Shown: positions 11,301 to 18,497 of the stretch, one piece after another | How the letters are laid out: the number at the start of each line of letters is the position of its first letter | Position numbering within the stretch: position 1 is the stretch's first letter | Origin: Paraburkholderia domus | GTDB lineage: Bacteria; Pseudomonadota; Gammaproteobacteria; Burkholderiales; Burkholderiaceae | Reading direction: 5' to 3' | NCBI RefSeq assembly: GCF_905220705.1 | Contig: NZ_CAJNAT010000011.1 | Location: 124,001-188,000, forward strand | Length of the DNA stretch: 64,000 nt | The notes under the pieces: generated by a model | What the model saw: the letters and a program-made list of their open reading frames with translations, nothing else | The model's database searches: none | Told to the model about the DNA's origin: nothing | Position numbers and translations under genes: made by a program

Positions 11301-13416
11301 GGACGCAGCCGAACTCGACGCGCATTTACGCCACACGTTGCCCGATTACATGGTGCCCGCGCATATCGTTGTGCTGTTCGCATTGCCGCGCAATGCGAAC
11401 AGCAAGGTGGACCGGGCTGCATTGCCGGCACCACAGCGCGTCGCGCGGACGTATCAGGCGCCCGCGGCCGGGCTCGAAACGGTACTCGCCGGGATTTTCC
11501 GGGAAGTGCTGGGCGTAGAGCGAGTCGGTCGTGGTGATCATTTCTTCGAACTCGGCGGGCATTCGCTCGCGGCAGTTCGTGTGGCGACGCGCGTAGCCGA
11601 GCGGCTCGCGCGAGATGTGCCGGTGCGTACGCTCTTCGAAGCGCCGATTCTTGCTCAGTACGCGCAGCGGGTGATGGCCGTGGCGCGGAGTGAGGCGGTG
11701 GTCGAGGTGAATGTCGAGTCTGGGCTGCGGTCCGGATTCGGAAGCGGGGCGGCGAATCCGCACGTGCTTGCCGGCGCACCGGGTGTGATGCCGCTGTCGG
11801 CGGCGCAGTTGAGCCTGTGGTTCTTGTACCGGACACAACCGGACAGCGCGGCCTACAACATTCCTGTTGCGTTGCGACTGCGCGGGCCGCTCGATGTCGA
11901 TGCATTGCGTGAAGCGTTTGCTGGGGCTGCTGTGCGACATCCCGCGTTGCGCACGCGCCTGGTCGAACGCCAAGGGGAATTGCCGGCGCAACGGATCGCG
12001 GCGCCGACACCTTTCGAACTGCCGGTGATCGATCTGCTTTCGCTCGAAGCCACAGAGACCGCACGCGAGGCCGCCGCCGTTACGCTCACCGACGAAGACG
12101 CGCTGACCCCGTTCGACCTGCTCGACGACACACCACTTTGGCGCGTGCGCTTATTGCGTCTCGACGAGCACGATCATGTCTTGTCGCTGGTCGTGCATCA
12201 CATCGTGTCGGACGGGCAGTCGATCGATCTGTGGCTTGAAGAAGTCCGCACGATATATGGGGCGATCGTGCGTGGTGCGTCGCCTGCGGCTTCGGGCCCG
12301 TCTTCGGCTTTGCCTCACGCGCTGGTGCTTCCGGTCGCGGCGCCCCGCGCGCGCCTGTCATTCTGGCGTGACGTGCTGGCCGACGCGCCCGCGCACGTTT
12401 TACCTTCGCCGCCGTCGGGGCGATCCGCGACGCCGCGCTGGACCGCAGGTCGTCTCGCATTCCAATTCACCCCGGACGTCGTGCAGCGCGCCCGCACGAT
12501 GGCGCTCGAAGTCCATGCAACCTTGCCGATGCTGCTGCACGCCGCGCTGAACGTCGCGTTCTATCGTGCCACCGGTGCAACCGATCAGCCGGTCGGCGTG
12601 CTCGCATCGACGCGTGAGTTGACGGGCGAAGCCGCGCGCCGCGCGCTCGGGCTCTTCATCAACGCGGTGGTCGTACGCACACGGCTCGCGAGAACAGACA
12701 CACCCGTCACGTTGCTGGCCGATGTTCGCGACGCGGCCCTCGCTGCCTATTCGCACGCGGACACGCCCTTCGCCGATGTGGTCGCCGGGTTGCGCGCGCC
12801 TCGCCCGCAACCCGGCAATCCGCTTTTCTCGGTGATGTTCAACTACCTGCGCCCCACTGGCACCGCGGAGCGCGACTGGGCCGGTCTCGCGCTCAACGAT
12901 TTCAACGACGTGCGGCATTGCGTCGTGTTCGAACTGGAACTCGACGTGGTCGAGCATCCGGATGGTCGCGTGACGGGCGCGTTTTCGTACGCGGACGAAC
13001 TGGTCGACGGCCGGTTTGTTGAAGCGTTGACTGCGGACTACATGAATGTGGTGCAGCAGTTCGTCGATGCGCCGCATGAAGCGCTCGGCGCGCCGTCAGC
13101 GCACTTTGCACTTGCCAAGCCTGCCATTGCTGAAGACGTGATGCCGGGCGCACTTCACGACGAAGCAACCCAACACGCTGCGGCGCTCGAACGCGTCTGG
13201 AGCGATCTCTTCGAAGGCAACACGCCTGCGCATCACGACGATCTGTTCGAGGCCGGTGCGACTTCATTCGACGTCGTGCGCTTTGTCGACGCGGCGCAAG
13301 CAGCCGGGCACGCAATTTCGATTGCCGACGTGTTCGCCGCGCCGACTTTCGCGGGCCTGAGCGCGCGGATCGTTGCAGGGGCGTCGACCGTCGCCGAGGT
13401 GCGGGATGCCGGTTAA
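8374..13416 (+). CDS. orbJ: Terminal siderophore NRPS, C-A-PCP-C-PCP-like (OrbJ type)
   Basis: A 1680-residue synthetase that should add the last amino acid and release the chain. Domains: condensation (SFAQTRLW ~55, HHIVSDG 184-190); adenylation (YTSGSTGKPKG ~660, YGPTETVI ~803, NSKVDR ~1010); carrier (GGHSL ~1062); second condensation (PLSAAQLSLW ~1139, HHIVSDG 1275-1281); and a short C-terminal carrier-like segment (LFEAGATSF ~1624) with Ser retained but the usual LGGxS core altered. The adenylation pocket begins D-G-x-x-E, unlike the serine pocket of the previous protein, and would suit hydroxy-/formyl-ornithine. There is no thioesterase. In ornibactin and malleobactin a terminal condensation domain is thought to pass the chain to putrescine, which fits here. 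The start ATG follows a short non-coding gap; the ATGA at 8328 opens only a 14-codon frame and is not used. Confidence 0.9.
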   Translation: MTTPKPDLLSLATRFALLPDAQRKAFLTKLDAAGIDFRVLPIPQRSERTAGVPASFAQTRLWLHARMIDEPAAYHITERLRLDGALDANALRLSCDALIARHEALRTTFTEGADGVLQTVHAPSRCPWHSSDLSTLPAHERATRAAAIAQADEAQAFDLSLGPLMRAHLIRLDATTHWLALTTHHIVSDGWSADVMLAELASFYHAYAKSEAVSLAPLPIQYADYALWQRRWLDAGERERQLNFWRARLDASRDVLMLPGAAPRPAQRSARGARYRFVLDAALVQQVKALANAQRATPFAVLLAALNALLARASGEAQIQIGVPAANRERGEVAGLVGFFVNTLTLATPVPATQSFAALVRATQLTVIDAQSHQDVPFEQVVEALGVMRSASHHPLFQVMAAYGARRRLPSLADVRMTELPSGAPFAKFDLTLSFEERDDGSIDAYFIYALDLFEADAVERLAARFIALLSNATLAPETAVGDLQWLPEAERTQLDAWNSTAVDLQEAFKPVHQRVADHARARPDARGVADLERSLTRGEVDARATRLAQRLVAAGVSAEMRIGVALSRSVDLLVGLIAALKSGGAFVPLDPSHPRERLAHILDDAQITHVVTERASLAALPTSDRLHLWLIDEEPQRDDLSIAPIVLPTVSPYQAAYVIYTSGSTGKPKGVVVDHGSFARHCAAIAERYGASESDVFLLFQSVNFDGAHEGWFSQYMSGAAVAITADTLWPPAQTCRMMVREGVTMIYVPPGCATQLAEWALAHGAPPTLRSLTVGGEATSREAFALMRRAFPNARIVNGYGPTETVITPMLWMFYPTDNAAKLADSAYLPIGTPVGARSAHVLDARLNPLPVGVIGELYLGGEGVGVARGYLDRPALTAERFVPDPFGAPGARLYRTGDLVKRRADGVFDFIGRVDHQVKLRGLRIELGEIEAQLAAHDDVREAVAIVHGKGAQAALVAYVELSAEGRERNTRADAAELDAHLRHTLPDYMVPAHIVVLFALPRNANSKVDRAALPAPQRVARTYQAPAAGLETVLAGIFREVLGVERVGRGDHFFELGGHSLAAVRVATRVAERLARDVPVRTLFEAPILAQYAQRVMAVARSEAVVEVNVESGLRSGFGSGAANPHVLAGAPGVMPLSAAQLSLWFLYRTQPDSAAYNIPVALRLRGPLDVDALREAFAGAAVRHPALRTRLVERQGELPAQRIAAPTPFELPVIDLLSLEATETAREAAAVTLTDEDALTPFDLLDDTPLWRVRLLRLDEHDHVLSLVVHHIVSDGQSIDLWLEEVRTIYGAIVRGASPAASGPSSALPHALVLPVAAPRARLSFWRDVLADAPAHVLPSPPSGRSATPRWTAGRLAFQFTPDVVQRARTMALEVHATLPMLLHAALNVAFYRATGATDQPVGVLASTRELTGEAARRALGLFINAVVVRTRLARTDTPVTLLADVRDAALAAYSHADTPFADVVAGLRAPRPQPGNPLFSVMFNYLRPTGTAERDWAGLALNDFNDVRHCVVFELELDVVEHPDGRVTGAFSYADELVDGRFVEALTADYMNVVQQFVDAPHEALGAPSAHFALAKPAIAEDVMPGALHDEATQHAAALERVWSDLFEGNTPAHHDDLFEAGATSFDVVRFVDAAQAAGHAISIADVFAAPTFAGLSARIVAGASTVAEVRDAG

Positions 13417-13445
13417 AGCCCACGCTACCCGCCAAACATTTTTCT

Positions 13446-13470
13446 CCGGCCAGCGCCTCCGGCGCGCCGG
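13446..13470 (+). other. Intercistronic hairpin between orbJ and pvdA
   Basis: CCGGC (13446-13450) pairs with GCCGG (13466-13470) and, after a two-base bulge, GCGCC with GGCGC around a TCC loop. No T-tract follows, so it is more likely an mRNA stability or processing element than a terminator. An AAGGAC ribosome binding site follows before pvdA. Confidence 0.4.
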
Positions 13471-13494
13471 CTCACACCGATAAGGACCTGCGAC

Positions 13495-14874
13495 ATGCAC
13501 AGAGATACCGTATTTGATCTGATCGGCATCGGCTTCGGGCCGTCGAATCTGGCGCTTGCCGTGCGCCTCGCCGAAGAGGCCGGCAACGTGGGCAATGTGG
13601 ACCTCGCACATTGCTTTATCGAGCGCCAGCCGGAGTTCGGCTGGCACCGCGGCATGCTGCTCGACGACTGCCGGATGCAGATTTCCTTCCTCAAGGATCT
13701 CGTCACGCTGCGCGATCCCAAGAGCCGCTTCACGTTCATCAACTATCTGTTCGAGCGAGGACGGCTGGCGGATTTCGTGAACCTGAAGAGCTTCTATCCG
13801 ACGCGTGTCGAATTCCACGATTACCTCAGCTGGGTAGCGGCATCGTTCGATGAACGCGTGCATTACGGCCAGACCGTGATCGGTATCGAAGCGATCAGGG
13901 CGGCCGGCAATGCGAACGAAGTCGACGCGCTGCGCGTGTTCTCGCGCGACGAAGAGGGCCGCGAATGGCAGCGCGTGACGCGCGCGCTGTCGGTCGGTAT
14001 CGGTGGCGGCGCTCAGGTGCCGGAGGCCTTTGCCGCGCTCGGTTCGCACAATATCGTGCACTCGTCGAAGTATCTGACTTCGATCGACCGCGTGGTGGGT
14101 GATGCGGACGGCCCGCGCAAGCGCGTGGCTGTGATCGGCGCGGGGCAAAGCGCGGCGGAGGTGTTCGTCGATCTGACGCGCCGCTATCCGCATGTCGACG
14201 CGAGTCTCGTGATCCGATCGAGCGCGCTCAAACCCGCCGACGACAGTCCGTTCGTCAACGAGATTTTCAGCCCGGCTTTTACCGACATCGTCTACGCGCA
14301 GCCGAGAGAAGGCCGCCGCTCGCTGATCGAGCGCTTTCGCGACACCAACTATGCGGTGGTCGACCGTCCGCTGATCGAGCAGATCTACGAAATGCTCTAT
14401 ATGCAGAACGTGTCGGCGGAACCGCGCCATCGGCTGCTGGCGAACACGTGTATCGAGACAGCGGTGCGCACGGCCAATGGTCAGATCGAACTCACGCTGC
14501 GCGATCGCCTCAGCGGTCACGCTCGTGCCGAGCAATTCGATGCGCTCGTGCTGGCGACGGGGTATCGCCGCGACACGCATGTCGAATTGCTCGAAGGACT
14601 CGCGCCCCATCTGGGCGATGCGCTCGCGCAGGGCAACGTCGAACGTGATTACCGGCTCGGCACACCGAAGAATTTCAAACCACGCATTTACCTGCAAGGC
14701 TGCTGCGAAGACAGCCACGGGCTTTCCGACACGCTGCTGTCGGTTCTCGCGCTGCGCGCCGACGAAATCGTCGCATCGCTCGCACGCCACACATCACAAG
14801 ACCGGTCGGCCAGCCGGACCACACAAACAGAAGAAAACGGGACGAGCAAGGGCCGCATGGCCTTCGCTCTTTGA
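13495..14874 (+). CDS. pvdA: L-ornithine N5-monooxygenase
   Basis: Flavin-dependent N-hydroxylating monooxygenase that converts L-ornithine to N5-hydroxyornithine, the hydroxamate precursor. It shows the FAD-binding GIGFGPSNLA motif at ~11-20, an NADPH-binding VIGAGQSAAE motif at ~214-223, and the DALVLATGY motif near ~351 that is characteristic of this class. The length of 459 residues is normal for PvdA/SidA-type enzymes. It lies directly between the second NRPS and the TonB receptor, the same position as in the ornibactin operon, except that no orbK acyltransferase gene precedes it. An AAGGAC Shine-Dalgarno sequence sits about nine bases before the ATG. Confidence 0.95.
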   Translation: MHRDTVFDLIGIGFGPSNLALAVRLAEEAGNVGNVDLAHCFIERQPEFGWHRGMLLDDCRMQISFLKDLVTLRDPKSRFTFINYLFERGRLADFVNLKSFYPTRVEFHDYLSWVAASFDERVHYGQTVIGIEAIRAAGNANEVDALRVFSRDEEGREWQRVTRALSVGIGGGAQVPEAFAALGSHNIVHSSKYLTSIDRVVGDADGPRKRVAVIGAGQSAAEVFVDLTRRYPHVDASLVIRSSALKPADDSPFVNEIFSPAFTDIVYAQPREGRRSLIERFRDTNYAVVDRPLIEQIYEMLYMQNVSAEPRHRLLANTCIETAVRTANGQIELTLRDRLSGHARAEQFDALVLATGYRRDTHVELLEGLAPHLGDALAQGNVERDYRLGTPKNFKPRIYLQGCCEDSHGLSDTLLSVLALRADEIVASLARHTSQDRSASRTTQTEENGTSKGRMAFAL

Positions 14875-14880
14875 TAAAGC

Positions 14881-14896
14881 GCGGCCGACTGGCCGC
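14881..14896 (+). other. Short hairpin between pvdA and the receptor gene
   Basis: A perfect 6-bp inverted repeat, GCGGCC-GACT-GGCCGC, begins six bases after the pvdA stop codon. No T-run follows. It could reduce read-through or protect the upstream mRNA. Confidence 0.35.
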
Positions 14897-14919
14897 ATAA
14901 CAACCTGGAGCATCGAGAG

Positions 14920-17139
14920 ATGGAGTGGGCAATAGGCACGCGTCGGCGTGCGATCGCAGCCGCGGCAAGCGTGGCGTTTTACGCGGCGGCAGCCGGGCAC
15001 GCGCAGGCGCAACAGTCGGCAGCGGGCGACGCACAGCAGCAGAGCAATGCAACACAACAGGACGCAACGCCAGCCAATACGCTGCCTTCGATCAGCGTCA
15101 AAGGAGCTGCAGAGAGCGAGGCAACGGTCGGCCTTGTCGCTCGCCGCAGCAGCACCGGTACCAAGACCGACACAGCGCTGAACGAAATCCCGCAGACGAT
15201 TAACGTCGTCACCGCGCAGCAGATCGAGGAAACCGGCGCGACCTCCGTCAATGAGGCTTTGCGCTACGTTCCGGGATTTTCGACGTATGGCGCGGATGTA
15301 CGCTCCGACTGGTATTCGGTGCTGCGCGGCTTTACGCCGACCGTTTTCGTCGACGGGTTGCAGGTGCCCAATACGCTCAATCTCTCGAGCTGGCGCGTGG
15401 ATCCGTACATGATCGACAGCATTACGGTACTGCGCGGTCCGACTTCCGTTCTATACGGCCAGGGCGATCCGGGCGCGATCATCGACGTACAGAGCAAGCT
15501 GGCGAACGGCGAGCGCATTCGTGAAGTCGAGATGCAGTTGGGCGATTACGCGCGCAAGCAACTGGCTTTCGATGTGGGCGACAAGGTCGATAAGGACGGC
15601 ACGTTGTCCTATCGCTTCCTGGGTGTGGGGCGCGATGGCAATTCGCAGACCGGGCCGAATCCGGAGCAGCGCGTGGCGCTGGCGCCTTCAGTGAAGTGGC
15701 AGCCGAACGCGAAGACGTCGCTGACCGTCGAGGCAACCTATCTGCAGGATTGGGGTGACGCGTCGAACAACTTTTTGCCGGCGCAGGGGACGATTTTGCC
15801 GAATCCGAATGGCAAGATTTCACCGGATCTCTATACGGGCGATCCGGAGTTTTCGCATTACCGCAAGAAGCAGTGGTCGGTGGGTTATCAGTTTGAATAT
15901 AAGTTCGATCCGGTCTGGACGTTCCGACAGAACACGCGCTTGATGCACCTGTCGCTCGATCAGGGGCAGGTGTTCGGCGGCGGTCTCGATCCGGCCGATC
16001 CGACAGAAGCGTCGCTGCTGCGTTATGTCGGGTTGTATCAGCTGAACTACAGCCGCTTCGACGTCGATAACCAGGCGCTGGCCAAATTCCGCACGGGTCC
16101 GCTCGACCATACGGTGCTGGTCGGCTTCGAATACAACCGGCAGTCGACGACCGATAGCGAGTCGATGGCGACCGGGCCGAGTCTGAATATGTACAACCCG
16201 GTGTATACGCCGATCACCAACGCGATCTTCGGCACATCCGCTGCGTTTCCTCGCACCGATACGAAGTCGACGCTCAATGCGTTCGGCGTTTATGCGCAGG
16301 ATCAGATCAAGTGGCAGCGTTGGGTGCTGACACTCGGCGGCCGCCAGGACTGGAGCGACACCACGCAGAACGATCTTGCGGGCGGCACGCGGCTCACGCA
16401 GAACGACCAGGCGTTCTCGGGGCGCGTCGGGCTGGTGTATCTCGGAGATTACGGACTTTCGCCGTATATCAGCTATTCGACCTCGTTCAATCCGCTGGTG
16501 GGCGTGAAGATCGCGGGCGGCGGCATTGCCGAGCCGACCAAAGGCAAGCAGATCGAAGCGGGTTTGCGCTGGCAACCGGCCGGCAAGAATCTGATGCTGA
16601 ACGCGGCGGTCTATCAGATCAACCAGACTAACGTCGTCACGCCCGATCTCGCGCTTGATCCGACCGGTAGCACGTCAGTGCAAACGGGCGAGGTGCGCTC
16701 GCGAGGCATCGAATTGAGCGGCGTGGGTAACGTTACGCGTAACTTCTCGGTGATCGCCGCGTACGTGTACCAGGACGTGAAAAACATCAAGGCTGGCGAC
16801 AACACCCTGGGCAAGTGGCCCGTGGATATTCCGCGCCCGCGTCAGATGGCTTCGCTGTGGGGCGACTGGACGTGGCACGTTGGGCCGCTCGCCGGCCTCG
16901 GCGTGGGCGCGGGGATCCGCTATCAAAGCGGCACGGCGGGCGCCGCCGACAACTCGCTGTATGTGCCGAGCTACACGGTGTACGACGCGGCGATTCACTA
17001 CGAGATGCGCAACTGGCGCTTCGCGGTGAATGGCCAGAACATTTTCAATCGACGCTTCGTGAGCGGTTGCCAGTCGATGAATACCTGCTTCTATGGGAAC
17101 CCGCGCACGGTGATCGCAACGGCGAAGTACGACTGGTAA
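14920..17139 (+). CDS. orbA: TonB-dependent ferric-siderophore receptor of the operon
   Basis: Outer-membrane receptor of 739 residues predicted to import the ferric form of the siderophore made by the neighbouring genes. The N-terminus is a signal peptide with cleavage likely after GHAQA (~residue 30). A plug domain follows, with EIPQTINVVTAQQIEETGA and GPTSVLYGQGDPGA motifs, then a beta-barrel with a TonB-receptor C-terminus ending in an aromatic residue (Trp). No N-terminal extension for an anti-sigma signalling domain is evident, so it is probably a transport-only receptor. GGAG lies about nine bases before the ATG. The position between pvdA and pvdF matches orbA of ornibactin and fmtA-like receptors of malleobactin. 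Confidence 0.93.
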   Translation: MEWAIGTRRRAIAAAASVAFYAAAAGHAQAQQSAAGDAQQQSNATQQDATPANTLPSISVKGAAESEATVGLVARRSSTGTKTDTALNEIPQTINVVTAQQIEETGATSVNEALRYVPGFSTYGADVRSDWYSVLRGFTPTVFVDGLQVPNTLNLSSWRVDPYMIDSITVLRGPTSVLYGQGDPGAIIDVQSKLANGERIREVEMQLGDYARKQLAFDVGDKVDKDGTLSYRFLGVGRDGNSQTGPNPEQRVALAPSVKWQPNAKTSLTVEATYLQDWGDASNNFLPAQGTILPNPNGKISPDLYTGDPEFSHYRKKQWSVGYQFEYKFDPVWTFRQNTRLMHLSLDQGQVFGGGLDPADPTEASLLRYVGLYQLNYSRFDVDNQALAKFRTGPLDHTVLVGFEYNRQSTTDSESMATGPSLNMYNPVYTPITNAIFGTSAAFPRTDTKSTLNAFGVYAQDQIKWQRWVLTLGGRQDWSDTTQNDLAGGTRLTQNDQAFSGRVGLVYLGDYGLSPYISYSTSFNPLVGVKIAGGGIAEPTKGKQIEAGLRWQPAGKNLMLNAAVYQINQTNVVTPDLALDPTGSTSVQTGEVRSRGIELSGVGNVTRNFSVIAAYVYQDVKNIKAGDNTLGKWPVDIPRPRQMASLWGDWTWHVGPLAGLGVGAGIRYQSGTAGAADNSLYVPSYTVYDAAIHYEMRNWRFAVNGQNIFNRRFVSGCQSMNTCFYGNPRTVIATAKYDW

Positions 17140-17146
17140 GCCGCAG

Positions 17147-17193
17147 GGCGTTCGCGACGGATCGAGGTGCTCCACGTGTGCTTTGCGAACGCC
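17147..17193 (+). other. 9-bp inverted repeat between receptor and formyltransferase genes
   Basis: GGCGTTCGC (17147-17155) is perfectly repeated in inverse as GCGAACGCC (17185-17193) around a 29-base loop. No poly-T follows. It is a possible RNA stem upstream of pvdF, whose ATG at 17242 has no clear Shine-Dalgarno sequence. Confidence 0.35.
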
Positions 17194-17241
17194 TGCTGCT
17201 TTGATCTCATCTGCAACTATTGATACGCATTCGAACCGACT

Positions 17242-18084
17242 ATGCCGAAGAAAAAACTCGTTTATATCTGGTCTCTGAGGAACGCAGCCGCCGATAAGGC
17301 GGGGCAGGATATCGCGTATAAGAGCGGCACGCGATATATGAAATCAGTGCTGGAGTCGCTTGTGGAGGCGCTCAATGACACCGAACTCGGCGAGCAGTAC
17401 TCGTTGGAGAAAGTGATCTATGACGACGACGCGGGGTCCGCGTTGGACCGCGAGAAACTGAAAGAGTATGGCTTCTCCTATGAGCCGGGCAAGCGCTGGT
17501 TCTATCCGCCGAATTTGCGTGTGCAAGGCAAGGCCGTCAACGATTTGTTACTCGCGATTCCGTCCGCGTATCGGCGCGAGCCGCTTGGCGCGGCGGGGCG
17601 TGTGGCGGGTAAGAGCCAGTTTGAAAAACATCTGCTCGATACATTGAGCGAATTGGAAGCCGATATCGTTGTGCTGGATGGGCTGTTGATCATTCTCGAT
17701 GAATTGGTGCGGCCAGGTGCGCCGTTCTATCGCAAGATCGTGAATATTCATCCGGGTGTGACGCGGGAGGAATCGCCGTATGAGCGGCGTGGGGCGTATG
17801 CGACGCTTGATGCTTTGTATGGTGCGCGCGGTAAGAAGGTCGTCGACTGGACGACCATGGAGACTGTGGCGGTGGAGCCGCTTTATCTCACGGGCGCGTC
17901 GTTTCACTATGTCGATAATGGGATCGATTCGGGGGAGGTGATTCATGATGTGCTGAACACTGAGATCGACAAAGACGATACGATTTTGGAATTACGATGG
18001 AATAATTTTAATCGTAGCTTGTTTCCTGCGTTGAATGAGGGGCTGGCGATGGTGGCTGGACATGATGTCCAGGTTGAGGTTTGA
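17242..18084 (+). CDS. pvdF: N5-hydroxyornithine formyltransferase
   Basis: A 280-residue enzyme expected to transfer a formyl group from 10-formyl-tetrahydrofolate to N5-hydroxyornithine, giving the formyl-hydroxyornithine incorporated by the NRPS. It has the formyltransferase core NIHPG (168-172) and a later VDNGIDSGEVI segment (~224-234), equivalent to the conserved Asp-containing loop of the family. It is last in the visible siderophore operon, as pvdF is in the ornibactin cluster, but here no orbL-type acyltransferase follows; an intergenic repeat and an opposite-strand gene come next. The N-terminal MPKKKLVYIWSLRNAA and length agree with PvdF proteins. Confidence 0.88.
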   Translation: MPKKKLVYIWSLRNAAADKAGQDIAYKSGTRYMKSVLESLVEALNDTELGEQYSLEKVIYDDDAGSALDREKLKEYGFSYEPGKRWFYPPNLRVQGKAVNDLLLAIPSAYRREPLGAAGRVAGKSQFEKHLLDTLSELEADIVVLDGLLIILDELVRPGAPFYRKIVNIHPGVTREESPYERRGAYATLDALYGARGKKVVDWTTMETVAVEPLYLTGASFHYVDNGIDSGEVIHDVLNTEIDKDDTILELRWNNFNRSLFPALNEGLAMVAGHDVQVEV

Positions 18085-18094
18085 AGGGGGGTGC

Positions 18095-18385
18095 TTTTGG
18101 GGTTTTTGCCTTTGGCGGAGTGGGGGTTGTTTGCCTACGGCGTTGGCCTTTCCTTGATTTCTTGGTGGTTTATTAGCGTCGCCCCTGTGCGGGGCGGCAC
18201 CTACTTTTCTTTGCATGCCGCAAAGAAAAGTAGGCAAAAGAAAGCGGCTCAAACCGCTAGCTCATAAGCGGGTCCCCTGGCTCGGAGGGGATCGTGGTGC
18301 ATCTGGAATCTGTGTTCTCGCACATTCGGCGTAAGTGACAAGGCCGTCATACTTCCAGCGGCGCTGCGCGCGCCGAAGAACATTT
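18095..18385. repeat. Candidate dispersed Paraburkholderia intergenic repeat
   Basis: This gene-free stretch after pvdF has a T-rich segment, two hairpins and a GCGGCTCAAACCGC palindrome-like block, then a CTCGGAGGGG segment. I recognise this arrangement from memory as a sequence recurring in Paraburkholderia intergenic regions. Only one copy is in this window, so repetition cannot be shown here, and the edges are approximate. Confidence 0.45.
18181..18234. terminator. Double hairpin, likely bidirectional terminator for pvdF and the convergent MFS gene
   Basis: The first stem is GCCCC-TGTGC-GGGGC (18181-18195). The second is a perfect 15-bp stem, 18200-18214 pairing with 18220-18234, whose arms are T-rich then A-rich with a 5-base loop. 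The T/A-rich arms give U-rich RNA on either strand, which suits termination for the convergent genes on both sides. Confidence 0.6.
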
Positions 18386-18425
18386 CTCAACACCGATCGG
18401 TCGGGCGCGAAAGAATTTCCATTGC

Positions 18426-18449
18426 ACTCACGTACTCACGTACTCACGT
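18426..18449. repeat. Three tandem copies of an 8-bp unit
   Basis: ACTCACGT occurs three times in succession without mismatch. It lies in the gap downstream of both convergent genes. No function is evident; it may be a slippage-prone microsatellite. A hairpin AGGCCGC/GCGGCCT at 18462-18481 follows. Confidence 0.75.
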
Positions 18450-18497
18450 AGCCACGCACTCAGGCCGCTCGACGGCGGCCTGTCGATCGTTTGCGGT

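Noticed and set aside
17147..17193. Treating the hairpin before pvdF as a riboswitch
   Set aside because: Only one 9-bp stem with an unstructured loop; no known riboswitch core can be read.
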